Assembly (NCBI GenBank): GCA_014324045.1
Contig: JACOMY010000003.1
Coordinates: 1 to 64,000 of the forward strand
DNA from: Rhodospirillales bacterium
GTDB lineage: Bacteria; Pseudomonadota; Alphaproteobacteria; Kiloniellales; JACOMY01
Direction of reading: 5' to 3'
Length of the DNA stretch: 64,000 nucleotides
Below the pieces are notes generated by a model that saw nothing but the letters and a program-made list of their open reading frames with translations, made no database searches and was not told the origin of the DNA. Shown piece after piece: positions 45,817 to 55,972 of the stretch; within the stretch, counting starts at the first letter, position 1; each line of letters begins with the position of its first letter. The translations under genes were made by a program, and so were the position numbers.

Positions 45817-48477
45817 ATGCCGACGACGAACGAGATTAGACGCCTGTTCCTGGATTTTTTCCGCGATGCCGATCACGAGGTGGTGAGATCTTCGCCGCTG
45901 GTGCCGCGCAACGATCCCTCCTTGCTTTTCACCAATGCCGGCATGGTGCAGTTCAAGAACGTCTTTACCGGGCAGGAACAGCGCGGCTACAGCCGGGCGG
46001 CGACCTCGCAGAAATGCCTGCGGGCGGGCGGCAAGCACAACGATCTGGAGAACGTCGGCTACACGGCGCGCCATCACACCTTCTTCGAGATGCTGGGGAA
46101 CTTCTCCTTCGGCGACTACTTCAAGGATCGGGCGATCGAACTGGCCTGGACCCTGGTCACCGGGGAAATGGGGTTGGACCCGGACAGGCTGTTGGTCACG
46201 GTCTATGCCGGGGACGACCAGGCCGCACAGCTTTGGCGTAAGATCGCTGGCTTGCCGGACGAACGGATCCTCCGCATCGCCACCTCGGACAACTTCTGGT
46301 CCATGGGCGACACCGGTCCCTGTGGCCCTTGTTCGGAGATCTTCTACGACCACGGCCCTCACATTCAGGGCGGGCCGCCAGGCAGCCCCGGCGAGGACGG
46401 CGACCGCTTCATCGAGATCTGGAACCTGGTCTTCATGCAGTTCGAGCAGGTGGCCAAAGACGAACGGGTGGACCTGCCGCATCCCTCTATCGACACCGGC
46501 ATGGGTCTGGAGCGCATCGCGGCGGTTCTACAGGGCAAGCACGACAACTATGACATCGATCTGATGCGCCTCTTGATCGAGGCTTCGGCGGAAGCCAGCG
46601 GCGTCGCGCCGGAAGGACCGCAGGGCGTGTCGCACCGGGTGATCGCCGATCATCTGCGCGCCGTCTCTTTCTTGCTGGCCGATGGGGTGATGCCGGCGAA
46701 CGAGGGGCGGGGCTACGTGCTACGCCGGATCATGCGCCGCGCCATGCGCCATGCCCACAAGCTGGGCGTGAAGGAGCCGCTGGTGCATAAGCTGGTGCCG
46801 GCTCTGGTCTCGGCCATGGGGCAGGCTTTCCCGGAGCTGGTCCGGGCCGAACCCTTGATCCGCGAGACCCTGAAGTCGGAGGAGACCCGCTTCCGCGAGA
46901 CCCTGGGCCGCGGCCTGCGGCTGCTTGAGGAGGCCGCCGACAAGCTGGGCGAGGGTCAGGCACTCGACGGCGAGACCGCCTTCAAGCTCTACGACACCTA
47001 CGGCTTCCCGCTGGACCTGACGCAGGACATTCTGCGCGGCCAGGGGCGCAAGGTCGATCGGGATGGCTTCGACAGGGCCATGGCCAGGCAGAAGGCCGCC
47101 GCGCGCGCCGCCTGGGCCGGTTCCGGCGAGGCGGCGACCGAAAGCCTTTGGTTCGATCTGCGTGAGCGGATAGGGGCCAGCGAGTTTCTCGGCTACAGCG
47201 CCGAAACGGCCGAGGGCGTGATCGAGGCTTTGGTCGTCGAGGGGGCCGAGGTTGCGGCGGCGGAGGCTGGCCAAGAGGTTGCGGCGGTGGTCAATCAGAC
47301 CCCTTTCTACGGCGAGGCCGGCGGCCAGCAAGGCGACAGCGGGCTCATCTGCTCGGCCACGGGCGCCCAGATCGCCGTCGAGGACACCCAGCGTCGTGTC
47401 GGCGACCTCTTCGTGCATCTGGGCGAGGTGAGCGGCGGCGGCATCGCGGTCGGCGATAGGGTAGAACTGCGCGTCGACGGCGGACGCCGCCAGGATCTGC
47501 GCGCTGCCCACTCGGCTACACATCTGCTGCACGCGGCTTTGCGCCGCCGCCTTGGCGGGCATGTGACCCAGAAGGGCTCTCTGGTGGCGCCGGGGCGTCT
47601 GCGCTTCGACATCTCTCAACCGACGCCGATGACGCAGGAGGATCTGCGGACCGTAGAGGCGGAGGTCAACGCCCGCATCCGCGGCAACAGCCCAGTGGTG
47701 ACCACGCTGATGCAGCCGGAAGAGGCGGTCGCCGCCGGTGCCATGGCCCTCTTCGGCGAGAAGTACGGCGAAGAGGTTCGCGTCCTGGAGATGGGGGGGG
47801 AGGACCCCGAGGACGCGTGCAAGCCCTATTCCTTGGAGCTCTGCGGCGGCACCCACGTCGCGCAGACCGGAGAGATCGGCTTCTTCAAGATCGTGGGCGA
47901 AGGCGCCCTCTCGGCCGGTGTGCGCCGCATCGAGGCCCTGACCGGCGCCTCCGCCGTCGGCTATGCCGAACAGCAGCAGCATCTGTTGAGCCGGACCGCC
48001 GGCCTGATCAAGGCGGCGCCCGCCGATCTCCCGGCACGCGTCGGCCAGCTTTTGGAAGAACGCCGGCGGCTGGAACGCGAAGTGGCCGAGCTGCGCCGCA
48101 AGCTGGCGGTCGGCGGCGGCGCTGCCGAAACCGCGCCGGCCCGGCGCCAGGTCGCCGGCATCGCCTTCGTCGGCAAGCTGCTGGAAGACAGTCCGGCCAA
48201 GGACCTGAAGCCCCTGGCCGACGCGCTGAAGCGCCAAGTCGGTTCCGGCGTGGTCGCTCTGGTTGCCCGCAGCGACGGCAAAGCCTCTCTGGTGGTGGGC
48301 GTCACCGACGACCTGACCGGGCGCGTGGACGCCGTCGGCCTGGTGCGCGCCGGCGCTCAGGCCGTCGGCGGCAGGGGCGGTGGCGGCCGCAAGGATATGG
48401 CGCAAGCCGGCGGCCCCGACGGCAGCCGAGCAGAGGCCGCCTTGGCCGCCATCGAGGCCGCGCTGGCGGCGGCTTAG
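45817..48477 (+). CDS. alaS: Alanine--tRNA ligase
   Basis: An 886-residue class II synthetase of normal length. It starts [20 protein letters not shown]; class II motif 1 lies in [20 protein letters not shown]; the editing domain has the zinc ligands [11 protein letters not shown] and, further on, [13 protein letters not shown]; the C-terminal DHH-like domain ends in a Gly-rich segment [15 protein letters not shown]. No frame problems. Its promoter must lie in the 206-bp region shared with the ialB-type gene. Confidence 0.97.
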   Translation: MPTTNEIRRLFLDFFRDADHEVVRSSPLVPRNDPSLLFTNAGMVQFKNVFTGQEQRGYSRAATSQKCLRAGGKHNDLENVGYTARHHTFFEMLGNFSFGDYFKDRAIELAWTLVTGEMGLDPDRLLVTVYAGDDQAAQLWRKIAGLPDERILRIATSDNFWSMGDTGPCGPCSEIFYDHGPHIQGGPPGSPGEDGDRFIEIWNLVFMQFEQVAKDERVDLPHPSIDTGMGLERIAAVLQGKHDNYDIDLMRLLIEASAEASGVAPEGPQGVSHRVIADHLRAVSFLLADGVMPANEGRGYVLRRIMRRAMRHAHKLGVKEPLVHKLVPALVSAMGQAFPELVRAEPLIRETLKSEETRFRETLGRGLRLLEEAADKLGEGQALDGETAFKLYDTYGFPLDLTQDILRGQGRKVDRDGFDRAMARQKAAARAAWAGSGEAATESLWFDLRERIGASEFLGYSAETAEGVIEALVVEGAEVAAAEAGQEVAAVVNQTPFYGEAGGQQGDSGLICSATGAQIAVEDTQRRVGDLFVHLGEVSGGGIAVGDRVELRVDGGRRQDLRAAHSATHLLHAALRRRLGGHVTQKGSLVAPGRLRFDISQPTPMTQEDLRTVEAEVNARIRGNSPVVTTLMQPEEAVAAGAMALFGEKYGEEVRVLEMGGEDPEDACKPYSLELCGGTHVAQTGEIGFFKIVGEGALSAGVRRIEALTGASAVGYAEQQQHLLSRTAGLIKAAPADLPARVGQLLEERRRLEREVAELRRKLAVGGGAAETAPARRQVAGIAFVGKLLEDSPAKDLKPLADALKRQVGSGVVALVARSDGKASLVVGVTDDLTGRVDAVGLVRAGAQAVGGRGGGGRKDMAQAGGPDGSRAEAALAAIEAALAAA

Positions 48478-48807
48478 ACGGGTCCAGGCGGTCCCGTTGA
48501 ATTCCCAAGGTCCTGCCCTTGCCGGCAGAGCGGTGACTTCGGAGGTTCCCTAGTTGCGCCAAACCTCTGGGTTGTACAAACCTCTGCCGCCCGGTCCCGC
48601 GATTTTGAGCGGATGGCCGACACCCATGGCGGCAAGCAGCGCCTGCGAGAGCGTCGCGCTACACCCGGGCAGGTTGAAGCTAGGAGGAGGCGCGCGAACG
48701 GCCGCCGCCCAAGCAGAGAAGCAGGCAGAGAAAGGGTATTGCAGTCTGTGGCGTTGCGTTCTCTCTTGACCGAACAGGATAGCGTGACATGCCACCTCGA
48801 TATAGGT
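48478..48807. other. Convergent intergenic region alaS / cysG
   Basis: A 330-bp gap between converging genes. At 48478-48497 an imperfect hairpin (ACGGGTCC / GGTCCCGT, loop AGGC, one mismatch) directly follows the alaS stop and may help termination. An 81-codon open frame on the minus strand (48550-48795) has no recognisable family and is not called. Confidence 0.45.
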
Positions 48808-50310
48808 CTAATCGGCAATCGCCGCCGCGGCTGAGGCGGCGTGATCTGGGGCGACGCTCTCCAATTCGCCGAAGACATGGCCGATCAGCACCAGCATGGG
48901 GCCGTCCGGCATGCGCCCGGCCAGGCGCTCGGGTAGGGTGGCGATGGGGGCGGCGAGCACGAACTCTTCTCTGCGGGTTGCGTTGGCCATGGCGAGTGCC
49001 GGGGTTTCGGGATCGAGCCCTGCGGCGACCGCAGTGGAAACCAGTTCCGCCAAGGTGTGCTTTGGCATGTAGACCGCTGTCGTCACCGTCGGATCGGCCA
49101 GCGCGCACCAGTCGATCTCTTGCGGCAGGCGCCCGCTCTTGGCATGGGCGGTGACGTACTGAAGGCGTTGTGCGCGATCGCGATGGGTGAGGGAGATGGC
49201 CAGGCGCGAGGCGGCGCCTTGTGCTGCGGTTATACCGGGCACGACCTCGACCGGGATGCCGGCTGCACGGGCTGCCGTGAGCTCCTCGCCACCGCGCCCG
49301 AAGATCATGGGATCGCCGCCCTTGAGCCGCACGACGTCATAACCTAGATCCGCAAATTCGACCAGCAAAGCATTGATGTCTATCTGTTTGCAGGAGGGGC
49401 CATAGCCACGCTTGCCGGCCTTCAGCTTGCGCGCCTCGCGCCGGGCCAAGTCGAGGACGGCAGGGTGTACCAGATCGTCGTAGAGGATGACCTCGGCCGA
49501 CTGCAGGGCGCGCAGGGCGCGCAGGGTCAGGAGCTCCGGGTCGCCAGGACCGGAGCCGACCAGTGTGATGCGGCCGCGCTTTTTCTCCAAGCCCTTCGAG
49601 TCCGCTTGCGTGAGAAGGCGCTGCAAAGTGGCCTGATCGCCTTGCCGGTTGGGATGCTCCAGGGCTTCTTGCATGAAGGCTTGCCAGAAGCGGCGGCGGG
49701 CGGGGCGGCCCGCCAGCAGGCTCTTCACCCGCTCGCGCCAGGACTTGGCGGTGGCGGCCCAGGCGGCCAGGCCTTGAGGCAGCAAAGCCTCGATGCGGGC
49801 CCGCACCGCCTGGCCGAACAGCGGCGCCACGCCGTCGCTGTTGACCGAAATGACCAGGGGGGAGCGGTTGACGATGGAGCCGAAGGTAACGGCCGAGGCT
49901 TCGGCCCGATCCACCAGGTTGGCGATCGTTCCGGCTTCTTTCGCTGTGGCCAGGAAGCGGTCTCCCTCCCCCGGGTCTGCGAAGGCGCCCACGGCCAAGG
50001 CGCAGCCGCCGAGGTCGGAGGGCGTCCAGGCGCGGCGGGTTAACCTGACCGGGCCGTGTTCGCTGCTAGGCGGCGCAGCGGCCGCCAGGGCCACGGTCTC
50101 GGGCGACGGGCTTTCCGCCAGGATCTCGACCCGGGCGCCGGCGGCCGACAGTAACTCTGCCTTCCAGGCGGCTGCGGCGCTGCCACCGGCAACCAGGCAG
50201 CGGCCGCCGCGGAGCGACAGGAAGAGCGGCAAGCGGCTCAGGGCGGCCATGCGGTTGCTTGCGGTCTCTTGCGGGCTGCATTGCGTCTCTGCCGGCGGGG
50301 GAAGCTCCAT
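48808..50310 (-). CDS. cysG: Siroheme synthase / uroporphyrinogen-III C-methyltransferase (CysG type)
   Basis: A 500-residue protein with the CysG plan. The N-terminal dehydrogenase/ferrochelatase half has LRGGRCLVAGGSAAAAWKAE near residue 33 and VNRSPLVISVNSDGVAP near 148. The C-terminal methyltransferase half has VGSGPGDPELLTLRALRAL (about 252), VVRLKGGDPMIFGRGGEE and PGITAAQGAASR. The SUMT half supplies precorrin-2 to the cobalamin genes beside it; the other half leads to siroheme. The gene ends the minus-strand cob segment, 15 bp after cobB. Start could also be Met21. Confidence 0.92.
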   Translation of the reverse strand: MELPPPAETQCSPQETASNRMAALSRLPLFLSLRGGRCLVAGGSAAAAWKAELLSAAGARVEILAESPSPETVALAAAAPPSSEHGPVRLTRRAWTPSDLGGCALAVGAFADPGEGDRFLATAKEAGTIANLVDRAEASAVTFGSIVNRSPLVISVNSDGVAPLFGQAVRARIEALLPQGLAAWAATAKSWRERVKSLLAGRPARRRFWQAFMQEALEHPNRQGDQATLQRLLTQADSKGLEKKRGRITLVGSGPGDPELLTLRALRALQSAEVILYDDLVHPAVLDLARREARKLKAGKRGYGPSCKQIDINALLVEFADLGYDVVRLKGGDPMIFGRGGEELTAARAAGIPVEVVPGITAAQGAASRLAISLTHRDRAQRLQYVTAHAKSGRLPQEIDWCALADPTVTTAVYMPKHTLAELVSTAVAAGLDPETPALAMANATRREEFVLAAPIATLPERLAGRMPDGPMLVLIGHVFGELESVAPDHAASAAAAIAD

Positions 50311-50325
50311 GGTTTTTCTTGCTTC

Positions 50326-51669
50326 TTAGCTGTGACCGCCGCCCGCTTGCAGCGGGGCAATCAAATGGAAGAAGGAACCGCTCACCCTGTCGCGGCGGGT
50401 GCCGGCATCGCCCAAGACCTGGCCGTTGGCGTCTTCGACATGGAACAGCGGCCGATCTTCGCCAGGGTCGGCGACCCGGGCGTAGTGAAATTCATGGCCG
50501 GCGAAGGCGCTGCCGGCGGCGCCCAGGGGGGCCGCCTGCAACAGTTTGGCGCTGCGGTAGCCCAAATGCATCTTGCGGCGCGAGAAGTCGGCGGTCAGGC
50601 CCAGCAGACCCGCCATGGCGTGCCGGGTGCCCTCGCCATCGATCAGGCCCTGCCCCAAGACCATGTAACCGCCGCACTCGCCATGGATCGGCGCCTGCCG
50701 GGCAAAGCGGCGCAGGCCGGTGAGAAAGGCCGCGTTGGCGGCAAGACGGCCGGCGTGCAGCTCGGGATAGCCGCCCGGTAGCCAGCAGACGTCGGCCCCG
50801 GGGTCCGGCGGTTCGTCTGCGAGCGGCGAGAAGGGCAGGATCTCGGCGCCTTGCGCCCGCCAGCCTTCGAGGTGATGAGGATAGAGGAAGGAGAAGGCGG
50901 AGTCCCTGGCCAGAGCGATCCGCTGACCCGGTGGCGGTAGCCACGCGGCCTTGCCGCCCGCCTCCACGCAGCCGGGGCGGGCGGCGCTGCGTATGGCCTT
51001 CAGGTCGGCGGCCTCCGACAAGGCGGCAGCCAAGGCCCGCAGGCGGGTGGAGAGGTCGGCGGTCTCTCCGGCCTGGACCAGGCCCAGATGACGCTCTGGC
51101 AGGGTAAGGTCCGCCTGCTTGGCGAGGGCGCCCAGAACCGGAATGCCGGCGCCGGCCATGCCGTCCTCGGTCAGCTGACGGTGGCGCGGGCTGGAAAGCC
51201 GGTTGAGCAGCACGCCGGCGAGCTCGATGTCGCAGCGCAGCCGGGCGCAGCCGAGGGCCGTTGCCGCTGCCGATTGGGCCTGCCCGGAGACGTCGAGCAC
51301 CAGGAGCACCGGATAGCCGGTCAGCGCGGCGATGTCGGCACTGGCGCCGTTGCCGCTGGCCCCCGGCTTGGCGACCCCGTCGAACAGGCCCATCGAGGCC
51401 TCGATCAACACCAGGTCGGCCCCCAGGCTGCGCGCGGCGATCTCCGCCAGGGTTGCGCGCGGCATGGCCCAGGAATCGAGGTTGAAGGAGGGGCGGCCGG
51501 TGGCATGCGTGTGGAAGGCCGGGTCGATGTAATCGGGACCGCATTTGAAGGCTTGGAGCTTCAGGCCCTGCTTGGCGAAGGTGCTCAGCAAGCCTAGCAT
51601 GACCGTGGTCTTGCCGGAGCCGGAGCACGGCGCGGCCACCACCAGGCCGGGGGGCAGGGTGAGGCTCAC
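50326..51669 (-). CDS. cobB: Hydrogenobyrinate a,c-diamide synthase
   Basis: A 447-residue ATP- and glutamine-dependent amidase of the CobB/CbiA family that amidates the a and c side chains of hydrogenobyrinate. The P-loop VVAAPCSGSGKTTVMLGLL lies at residues 10-28; DLVLIEASMGLFDG follows; the C-terminal glutamine amidotransferase domain has the catalytic Cys in HGECGGYMVLGQG (about residue 335) and RVSGSFFHLI. It diverges from cbiD with 47 bp between. Confidence 0.93.
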   Translation of the reverse strand: MSLTLPPGLVVAAPCSGSGKTTVMLGLLSTFAKQGLKLQAFKCGPDYIDPAFHTHATGRPSFNLDSWAMPRATLAEIAARSLGADLVLIEASMGLFDGVAKPGASGNGASADIAALTGYPVLLVLDVSGQAQSAAATALGCARLRCDIELAGVLLNRLSSPRHRQLTEDGMAGAGIPVLGALAKQADLTLPERHLGLVQAGETADLSTRLRALAAALSEAADLKAIRSAARPGCVEAGGKAAWLPPPGQRIALARDSAFSFLYPHHLEGWRAQGAEILPFSPLADEPPDPGADVCWLPGGYPELHAGRLAANAAFLTGLRRFARQAPIHGECGGYMVLGQGLIDGEGTRHAMAGLLGLTADFSRRKMHLGYRSAKLLQAAPLGAAGSAFAGHEFHYARVADPGEDRPLFHVEDANGQVLGDAGTRRDRVSGSFFHLIAPLQAGGGHS

Positions 51670-51716
51670 GGCTTGTTCCTCGACGGTGCCAGAGCCGGCA
51701 GGCTAAGAGAGCGGCA

Positions 51717-52802
51717 ATGAGCGATGAGGCCGACTCCAAACCTCTGCGGCGCGGCTGGACCACCGGAGCCTGTGCCACGGCCGCCACCAAGGCCGCCTAT
51801 CGGGCGTTGCTGACCGGCACCTTCCCCGATCCCGTGCAGGTGACGCTGCCGCAAGGGCAGACTCCCGCCTTCGCGCTGGCCTGCCAGACGTTGGGCACCG
51901 ACTGGGCCGAGGCCGGCGTCGTCAAGGATGCCGGCGACGATCCCGACGTGACTCATGGGGCCCTGATCAAGGCGCGGGTGCGCTTTGGCGCGCCCGGCAG
52001 CGGCGTGGTCTTTCGCGGTGGCGACGGGGTAGGGCAGATAACCAAGCCCGGCCTGCCCTTGCCGCCCGGAGAGCCGGCGATCAATCCTGCACCGCGGGCG
52101 ATGATGCGTCAGGCCGTGGCCGAGATCGCGGCTGCCGAGGGGACGGCAGGAGACCTTGAGATCGAGATCGTCGTGCCGGACGGGGCCCGCCTGGCGCCCA
52201 AGACCTGGAACCCGCGGCTGGGCATCCTGGGCGGTATCTCGATCCTCGGGACCACCGGCATCGTGGTGCCCTATTCCTGCGCGGCTTGGATTGCTTCCAT
52301 CCATCGCGGCATCGACGTGGCGCGCGCCGGGGGTCTGACGCACCTGGCCGGCGCCACCGGGGCGACCTCGGAGGCTGCGGTCAAAGCCTTTCACGGGTTG
52401 CCGGAGGCCGCCCTTATCGACATGGGCGACTTCGTCGGTGGGATGCTGAAGTACATTCGCCACCATCCGGTGCCGCGGGTCACCGTCGCCGGCGGCTTCG
52501 CCAAGATGACCAAGCTGGGGCAGGGTTTGTTGGATCTGCACTCCAAGCGTGGCCAGGTCGACCGCGATTGGCTGGCCGGCCGGGCGGCGGCGGCGGGTGC
52601 GGGAGAGGCCCTCATCGCCGCTATTCGTGAGGCCAATTCCGCGTTGCATGTCCTGGATCTCTGCTGGGCTGAAGACCTGCCGATCGGCAGCCTGGTCGCT
52701 CGGGCCGCTTTGGCAACGGCGCAGGCCCTGGTCAACCCGGTAGAGACCGGGGTCGATGTTGCCGTCTTCGACAGGCAAGGCAAGCTGGTGGGCCACGCCT
52801 AG
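51717..52802 (+). CDS. cbiD: CbiD-type precorrin C1-methyltransferase
   Basis: A 361-residue CbiD family protein. Typical elements: [21 protein letters not shown] at the start, [39 protein letters not shown] and [13 protein letters not shown]. In the anaerobic pathway CbiD methylates C1 of cobalt-precorrin-5B; here it stands in a cobalt-late, oxygen-dependent cluster lacking cobF, so it probably fills the CobF step. It is on the plus strand and its end overlaps that of cobM by 4 bp. Confidence 0.92.
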   Translation: MSDEADSKPLRRGWTTGACATAATKAAYRALLTGTFPDPVQVTLPQGQTPAFALACQTLGTDWAEAGVVKDAGDDPDVTHGALIKARVRFGAPGSGVVFRGGDGVGQITKPGLPLPPGEPAINPAPRAMMRQAVAEIAAAEGTAGDLEIEIVVPDGARLAPKTWNPRLGILGGISILGTTGIVVPYSCAAWIASIHRGIDVARAGGLTHLAGATGATSEAAVKAFHGLPEAALIDMGDFVGGMLKYIRHHPVPRVTVAGGFAKMTKLGQGLLDLHSKRGQVDRDWLAGRAAAAGAGEALIAAIREANSALHVLDLCWAEDLPIGSLVARAALATAQALVNPVETGVDVAVFDRQGKLVGHA

Positions 52803-53578
52803 CCCTCCACCGCCGGATTGCCGTCGCAACCGCGGTAGCGGCGCCGGTAGCCGGCATCGTAGACTGCACTGGCCCGGAAGTTCTCTGCGGCCAGGGCGGG
52901 TCCCACCAGGATCAGCGCCGCCCGGTCTATGTCGCTGCGCGCGACCTCGGCGGCCAGACCGCCCAGGGGTGCGCGCAGGATGCGTTCCTCCGGCCAGCTG
53001 GCACGGAACACGACCGCAGCCGGGCAGTCTGGGCCGTAGAAGGGCTGTAGGCGCTCGCTTACCTGCGCAACTGCGTGGATCGCCAGGTGGATCGCCAGGG
53101 TGGCGCCGGTGGCGGCGAAGGCTTCCAAGGTCTCGCGCGGCGGCATGGCGGAGGCGCGGCCGCCAATCCGGGTTAGCACCAAGGACTGAGCAATCTCCGG
53201 CAGCGTCAGTTCCTGCCCGAGCGAAGCCGCCGCCGCGGCAAAGGCCGGAACGCCCGGCGTGACGGAGTAGGGAATGCCCCGCGCCCTCAATCCCCGCAGC
53301 TGCTCGGCTAGAGCGCTCCAGACCGAGACATCGCCCGAATGCAGCCGGGCGACGTCTTGACCGGCGGTCTCTGCGGCTTCGAACTCGGTGAGGATTTCCT
53401 CAAGGCTCATGGGTGCGCTATTGACGATGCGGGCCCCCTCCGGACAGTGGGCGAGCACCGCCTCCGCCACCAGAGAACCGGCGTAGAGGCAGACCGGGCA
53501 ACGGGCGATGAGATCGCGGCCGCGCAGGGTGAGCAGGTCCGCGGCGCCGGGCCCGGCACCGATGAAATGCACCGTCAT
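52799..53578 (-). CDS. cobM: Precorrin-4 C11-methyltransferase
   Basis: A 259-residue tetrapyrrole methylase. [20 protein letters not shown] at the start and the [11 protein letters not shown] variant identify CobM/Cbi[20 protein letters not shown] and [19 protein letters not shown] continue the SAM-binding fold. It overlaps cobE by 4 bp and converges on cbiD with a 4-bp overlap. A 12-bp tandem duplication (53075-53098) doubles LAIH in frame. Confidence 0.94.
   Translation of the reverse strand: MTVHFIGAGPGAADLLTLRGRDLIARCPVCLYAGSLVAEAVLAHCPEGARIVNSAPMSLEEILTEFEAAETAGQDVARLHSGDVSVWSALAEQLRGLRARGIPYSVTPGVPAFAAAAASLGQELTLPEIAQSLVLTRIGGRASAMPPRETLEAFAATGATLAIHLAIHAVAQVSERLQPFYGPDCPAAVVFRASWPEERILRAPLGGLAAEVARSDIDRAALILVGPALAAENFRASAVYDAGYRRRYRGCDGNPAVEG
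53075..53098 (-). repeat. 12-bp tandem duplication in cobM
   Basis: GTGGATCGCCAG (plus strand) occurs twice, giving an in-frame LAIHLAIH in CobM. Confidence 0.93.
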
Positions 53579-53970
53579 GCAGGCCTCCTCGCTAAGGCGC
53601 AGGTGGCGCGCGCCGATTGGATTCGCGGCAGGGCCAGAATTGCGCCCGGACCGGCGGCGGCAAGAGCCGCCGCTTCGGCGACCGATGTCAGGCCGGTCGC
53701 GGCCCGGACACGGGCGGAGGGGGCTGTTACCCGATCCCGCAGACGGTCCAGCGCGGCGTTCCCGAAGAAGTGAAGGGGCATCCGAAGCTTTGCGGCGGCG
53801 GCGAGGACCGGTTCTCCGCGTTTACCCTCGGATGTGGCGAGGGCGGCGAGCTCTTGCGTGCCCAGCATCTCCAAGGCCCGTTCTACGAGAGTAACGATCT
53901 CATCCGCGGGGCAGTTCTTGCGGCAGCCGACACCGGCATAGAGGGCGGTCACGGCTTCACGCAGATCCAC
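53575..53970 (-). CDS. cobE: CobE/CbiG C-terminal-type cobalamin protein
   Basis: A 131-residue protein matching the C-terminal domain of CbiG and stand-alone Cob[21 protein letters not shown] at the start, [19 protein letters not shown], and LRMPLHFFG. CobE is found in oxygen-dependent corrin pathways; its exact role is not settled. It overlaps cobL by 22 bp and cobM by 4 bp. Confidence 0.88.
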   Translation of the reverse strand: MDLREAVTALYAGVGCRKNCPADEIVTLVERALEMLGTQELAALATSEGKRGEPVLAAAAKLRMPLHFFGNAALDRLRDRVTAPSARVRAATGLTSVAEAAALAAAGPGAILALPRIQSARATCALARRPA

Positions 53971-55160
53971 TGCGTAACCGTCATGCCAGGGCGGTATGCG
54001 TTGAAACGACCAACTCGGTCGGACCGCTCCACGCCGATTCGGATGAGGCTGCCGCCGAGGGCGTCGAGGCTGGCCGCGAGCAAGCTTTCGGTTTCGATTG
54101 TCACGGCATTCGCCACCAGCCGACCGCCGCTAGGCAGGGCCGCCCAGGCTGCTTCCAGCACTGCCGGGTTACTGCCGCCGCCGCCGACAAAGACGGCATC
54201 CGGGGTGGACAGGCCGGCCAAGGCCTCGGGTGCCCGACCGGCGATTAGCTCTAAGCGCGGCACGCCCAAGACCATGGCGTTGCGGCTCGCCGTGGCCCGG
54301 CGCTTCGCCTCCGGCTCGATGCCGATCGCGCGATTGGCGGGATGGCAGAGCAGCCACTCGATGGCAATAGAGCCGCCGCCGCAGCCGATGTCCCATAAAA
54401 GAGCGCCGGCGCGTGGCATCAGACTGGAAAGCGTGACGGCACGTATCTCGCGTTTGGTCAGCTGTCCGTCGGTCTCGAAGAGGCTATCGGCCAGGCCACA
54501 ACTCAAGGGCAACACCAGGGCTTCCGGCGAAGCGCTCAACTCGATGGCAAGCAAATTCAGTCGGTGTATGTCGGCGATCCGGAAGTTTTTTGCACGGCTG
54601 CCGCGCAAGCGCTCGTCGGGGCCGCCCAAAGCCTCCAGCAAGGTGATTCGGCTGTCGCCGAAGCCGCGCCCGGTGAGATAGGCCGCGACCTTGCCGGGCG
54701 TGGTCTCGTCGGCACTCAAGACCAGCAGCCGCCGGTCTGGCTGTAGGTGCGGGGCCAGGCTCTCTAGCGGTCGCCCGCAGAGTGAGACGCAAGCCAAGTC
54801 CGGCAGGCTCCAAGCCAGCTTCGAAGCAGCCAGCGAGAAGGCCGAGGGGGCGGGTAGACTGCGGATCTCCTCAGGCGCGATCAGAGTGGAGAGCCCTGTG
54901 CCGATCCCATAGTGGAAGGGATCGCCGCTCGCCAGCACGGCGACTGGCCGGCCGCGGCGTTCCAGGATAGCCGGGAAGGCATCCTGCGGCGGCGATGGCC
55001 AAGCCAGCGTTTCACCTTGGATCAAGCTGCGCGCAAGGGCCAATTGCCGATGTCCGCCGACCACCAGCCCGGCTTCGGAGAGGGCTGCGCGTGCGCTGTC
55101 GCACAGCTCCGCGACACCGGCCTCTCCGATTCCTACCAGGGTGAGCCAGGGGCCGCTCAC
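53949..55160 (-). CDS. cobL: Precorrin-6Y C5,15-methyltransferase (decarboxylating)
   Basis: A 403-residue fusion of a CbiE-type methylase (about residues 1-205: LTLVGIGEAGVAELCDSAR, LASGDPFHYGIGTGLS) and a CbiT-type SAM methyltransferase (about 225-403: LLWDIGCGGGSIAIEWL, AVFVGGGGSNPAVLEAAW). It methylates C5 and C15 and decarboxylates the ring-C acetate. It diverges from cobK with 53 bp between. Confidence 0.94.
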   Translation of the reverse strand: MSGPWLTLVGIGEAGVAELCDSARAALSEAGLVVGGHRQLALARSLIQGETLAWPSPPQDAFPAILERRGRPVAVLASGDPFHYGIGTGLSTLIAPEEIRSLPAPSAFSLAASKLAWSLPDLACVSLCGRPLESLAPHLQPDRRLLVLSADETTPGKVAAYLTGRGFGDSRITLLEALGGPDERLRGSRAKNFRIADIHRLNLLAIELSASPEALVLPLSCGLADSLFETDGQLTKREIRAVTLSSLMPRAGALLWDIGCGGGSIAIEWLLCHPANRAIGIEPEAKRRATASRNAMVLGVPRLELIAGRAPEALAGLSTPDAVFVGGGGSNPAVLEAAWAALPSGGRLVANAVTIETESLLAASLDALGGSLIRIGVERSDRVGRFNAYRPGMTVTQWICVKP

Positions 55161-55213
55161 GGGAAGTCACCCCCGGCTTGTATTCTGCGGTCCCTAGGCC
55201 CTAAGGAGGGACC

Positions 55214-55972
55214 ATGAAGCTCTTGCTTCTCGGTGGGACCGCGGAAGGCTCCGGCCTGGCGCGGCTGCTGGCCGGCCGGCCCCAGTTTCAAGCCACCCTG
55301 TCGCTTGCCGGCCGCACCGAAAGACCGGCGACCAATCCACTGCTGCAGCGCACCGGCGGTTTCGGCGGGGTGATAGGCTTGTGCAGCTATTTGTTTGAAA
55401 ATAAAATCGATGTTTTGATCGATGCTACCCATCCCTACGCCGCCCAGATGTCCCGCAATGCGGCTATGGCTTCGCGGCGTCTGAGCTTGCCGCTGCTGGC
55501 GCTCAGACGGCCGCCTTGGCAGGCGCAGGCCGGCGACCGTTGGCAGACGGTCGCCGATGCCGCCGCAGCGGCCGAGGCGCTGGGGACCGCGCCGCGCCGT
55601 GTGTTCCTCGCCATGGGACGTCTCGAGGTCGCTGCCTTCGCTGCGGCGCCGCAGCATGACTACCTGCTCCGCAGCGTCGATCGTCCGGGTCCCTTGCCTC
55701 TGCCGAGGCTGCGGATCGTGACCGCCCGAGGCCCCTTCGCGGAAGCGGAAGAAGAGCAGCTGCTGCGGCAGGAGCGGATCGAGGTGATCGTCTCCAAGAA
55801 CTCCGGTGGCACGGCCACCTACGGCAAGATTGCCGCTGCGCGGCGTCTCGGCCTGCCGGTGATCCTGCTGCAGCGCCCGATTTTGCCGGAGGTCGAGAGC
55901 GTCGCCACACCGGCCGCGGCTATCCGATGGTTGGATACCCATCATGCCGCTGATGCTCGCCGTGGGGTGTAG
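55214..55972 (+). CDS. cobK: Precorrin-6A reductase
   Basis: A 252-residue NADPH-dependent reductase. The start LLLLGGTAEGSGLARLLAG, the block VLIDATHPYAAQMSRNA and VIVSKNSGGTATYGKI are typical of CobK/CbiJ. An AAGGAGG ribosome site precedes ATG 55214. It is one of two plus-strand genes in the cluster and its 3' end overlaps the convergent cobJ by 31 bp. Confidence 0.94.
   Translation: MKLLLLGGTAEGSGLARLLAGRPQFQATLSLAGRTERPATNPLLQRTGGFGGVIGLCSYLFENKIDVLIDATHPYAAQMSRNAAMASRRLSLPLLALRRPPWQAQAGDRWQTVADAAAAAEALGTAPRRVFLAMGRLEVAAFAAAPQHDYLLRSVDRPGPLPLPRLRIVTARGPFAEAEEEQLLRQERIEVIVSKNSGGTATYGKIAAARRLGLPVILLQRPILPEVESVATPAAAIRWLDTHHAADARRGV

Noticed and set aside
48550-48795. 81-codon frame after alaS on the minus strand
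   Set aside because: No ribosome site or family similarity; ends abruptly and is not coupled to any gene.
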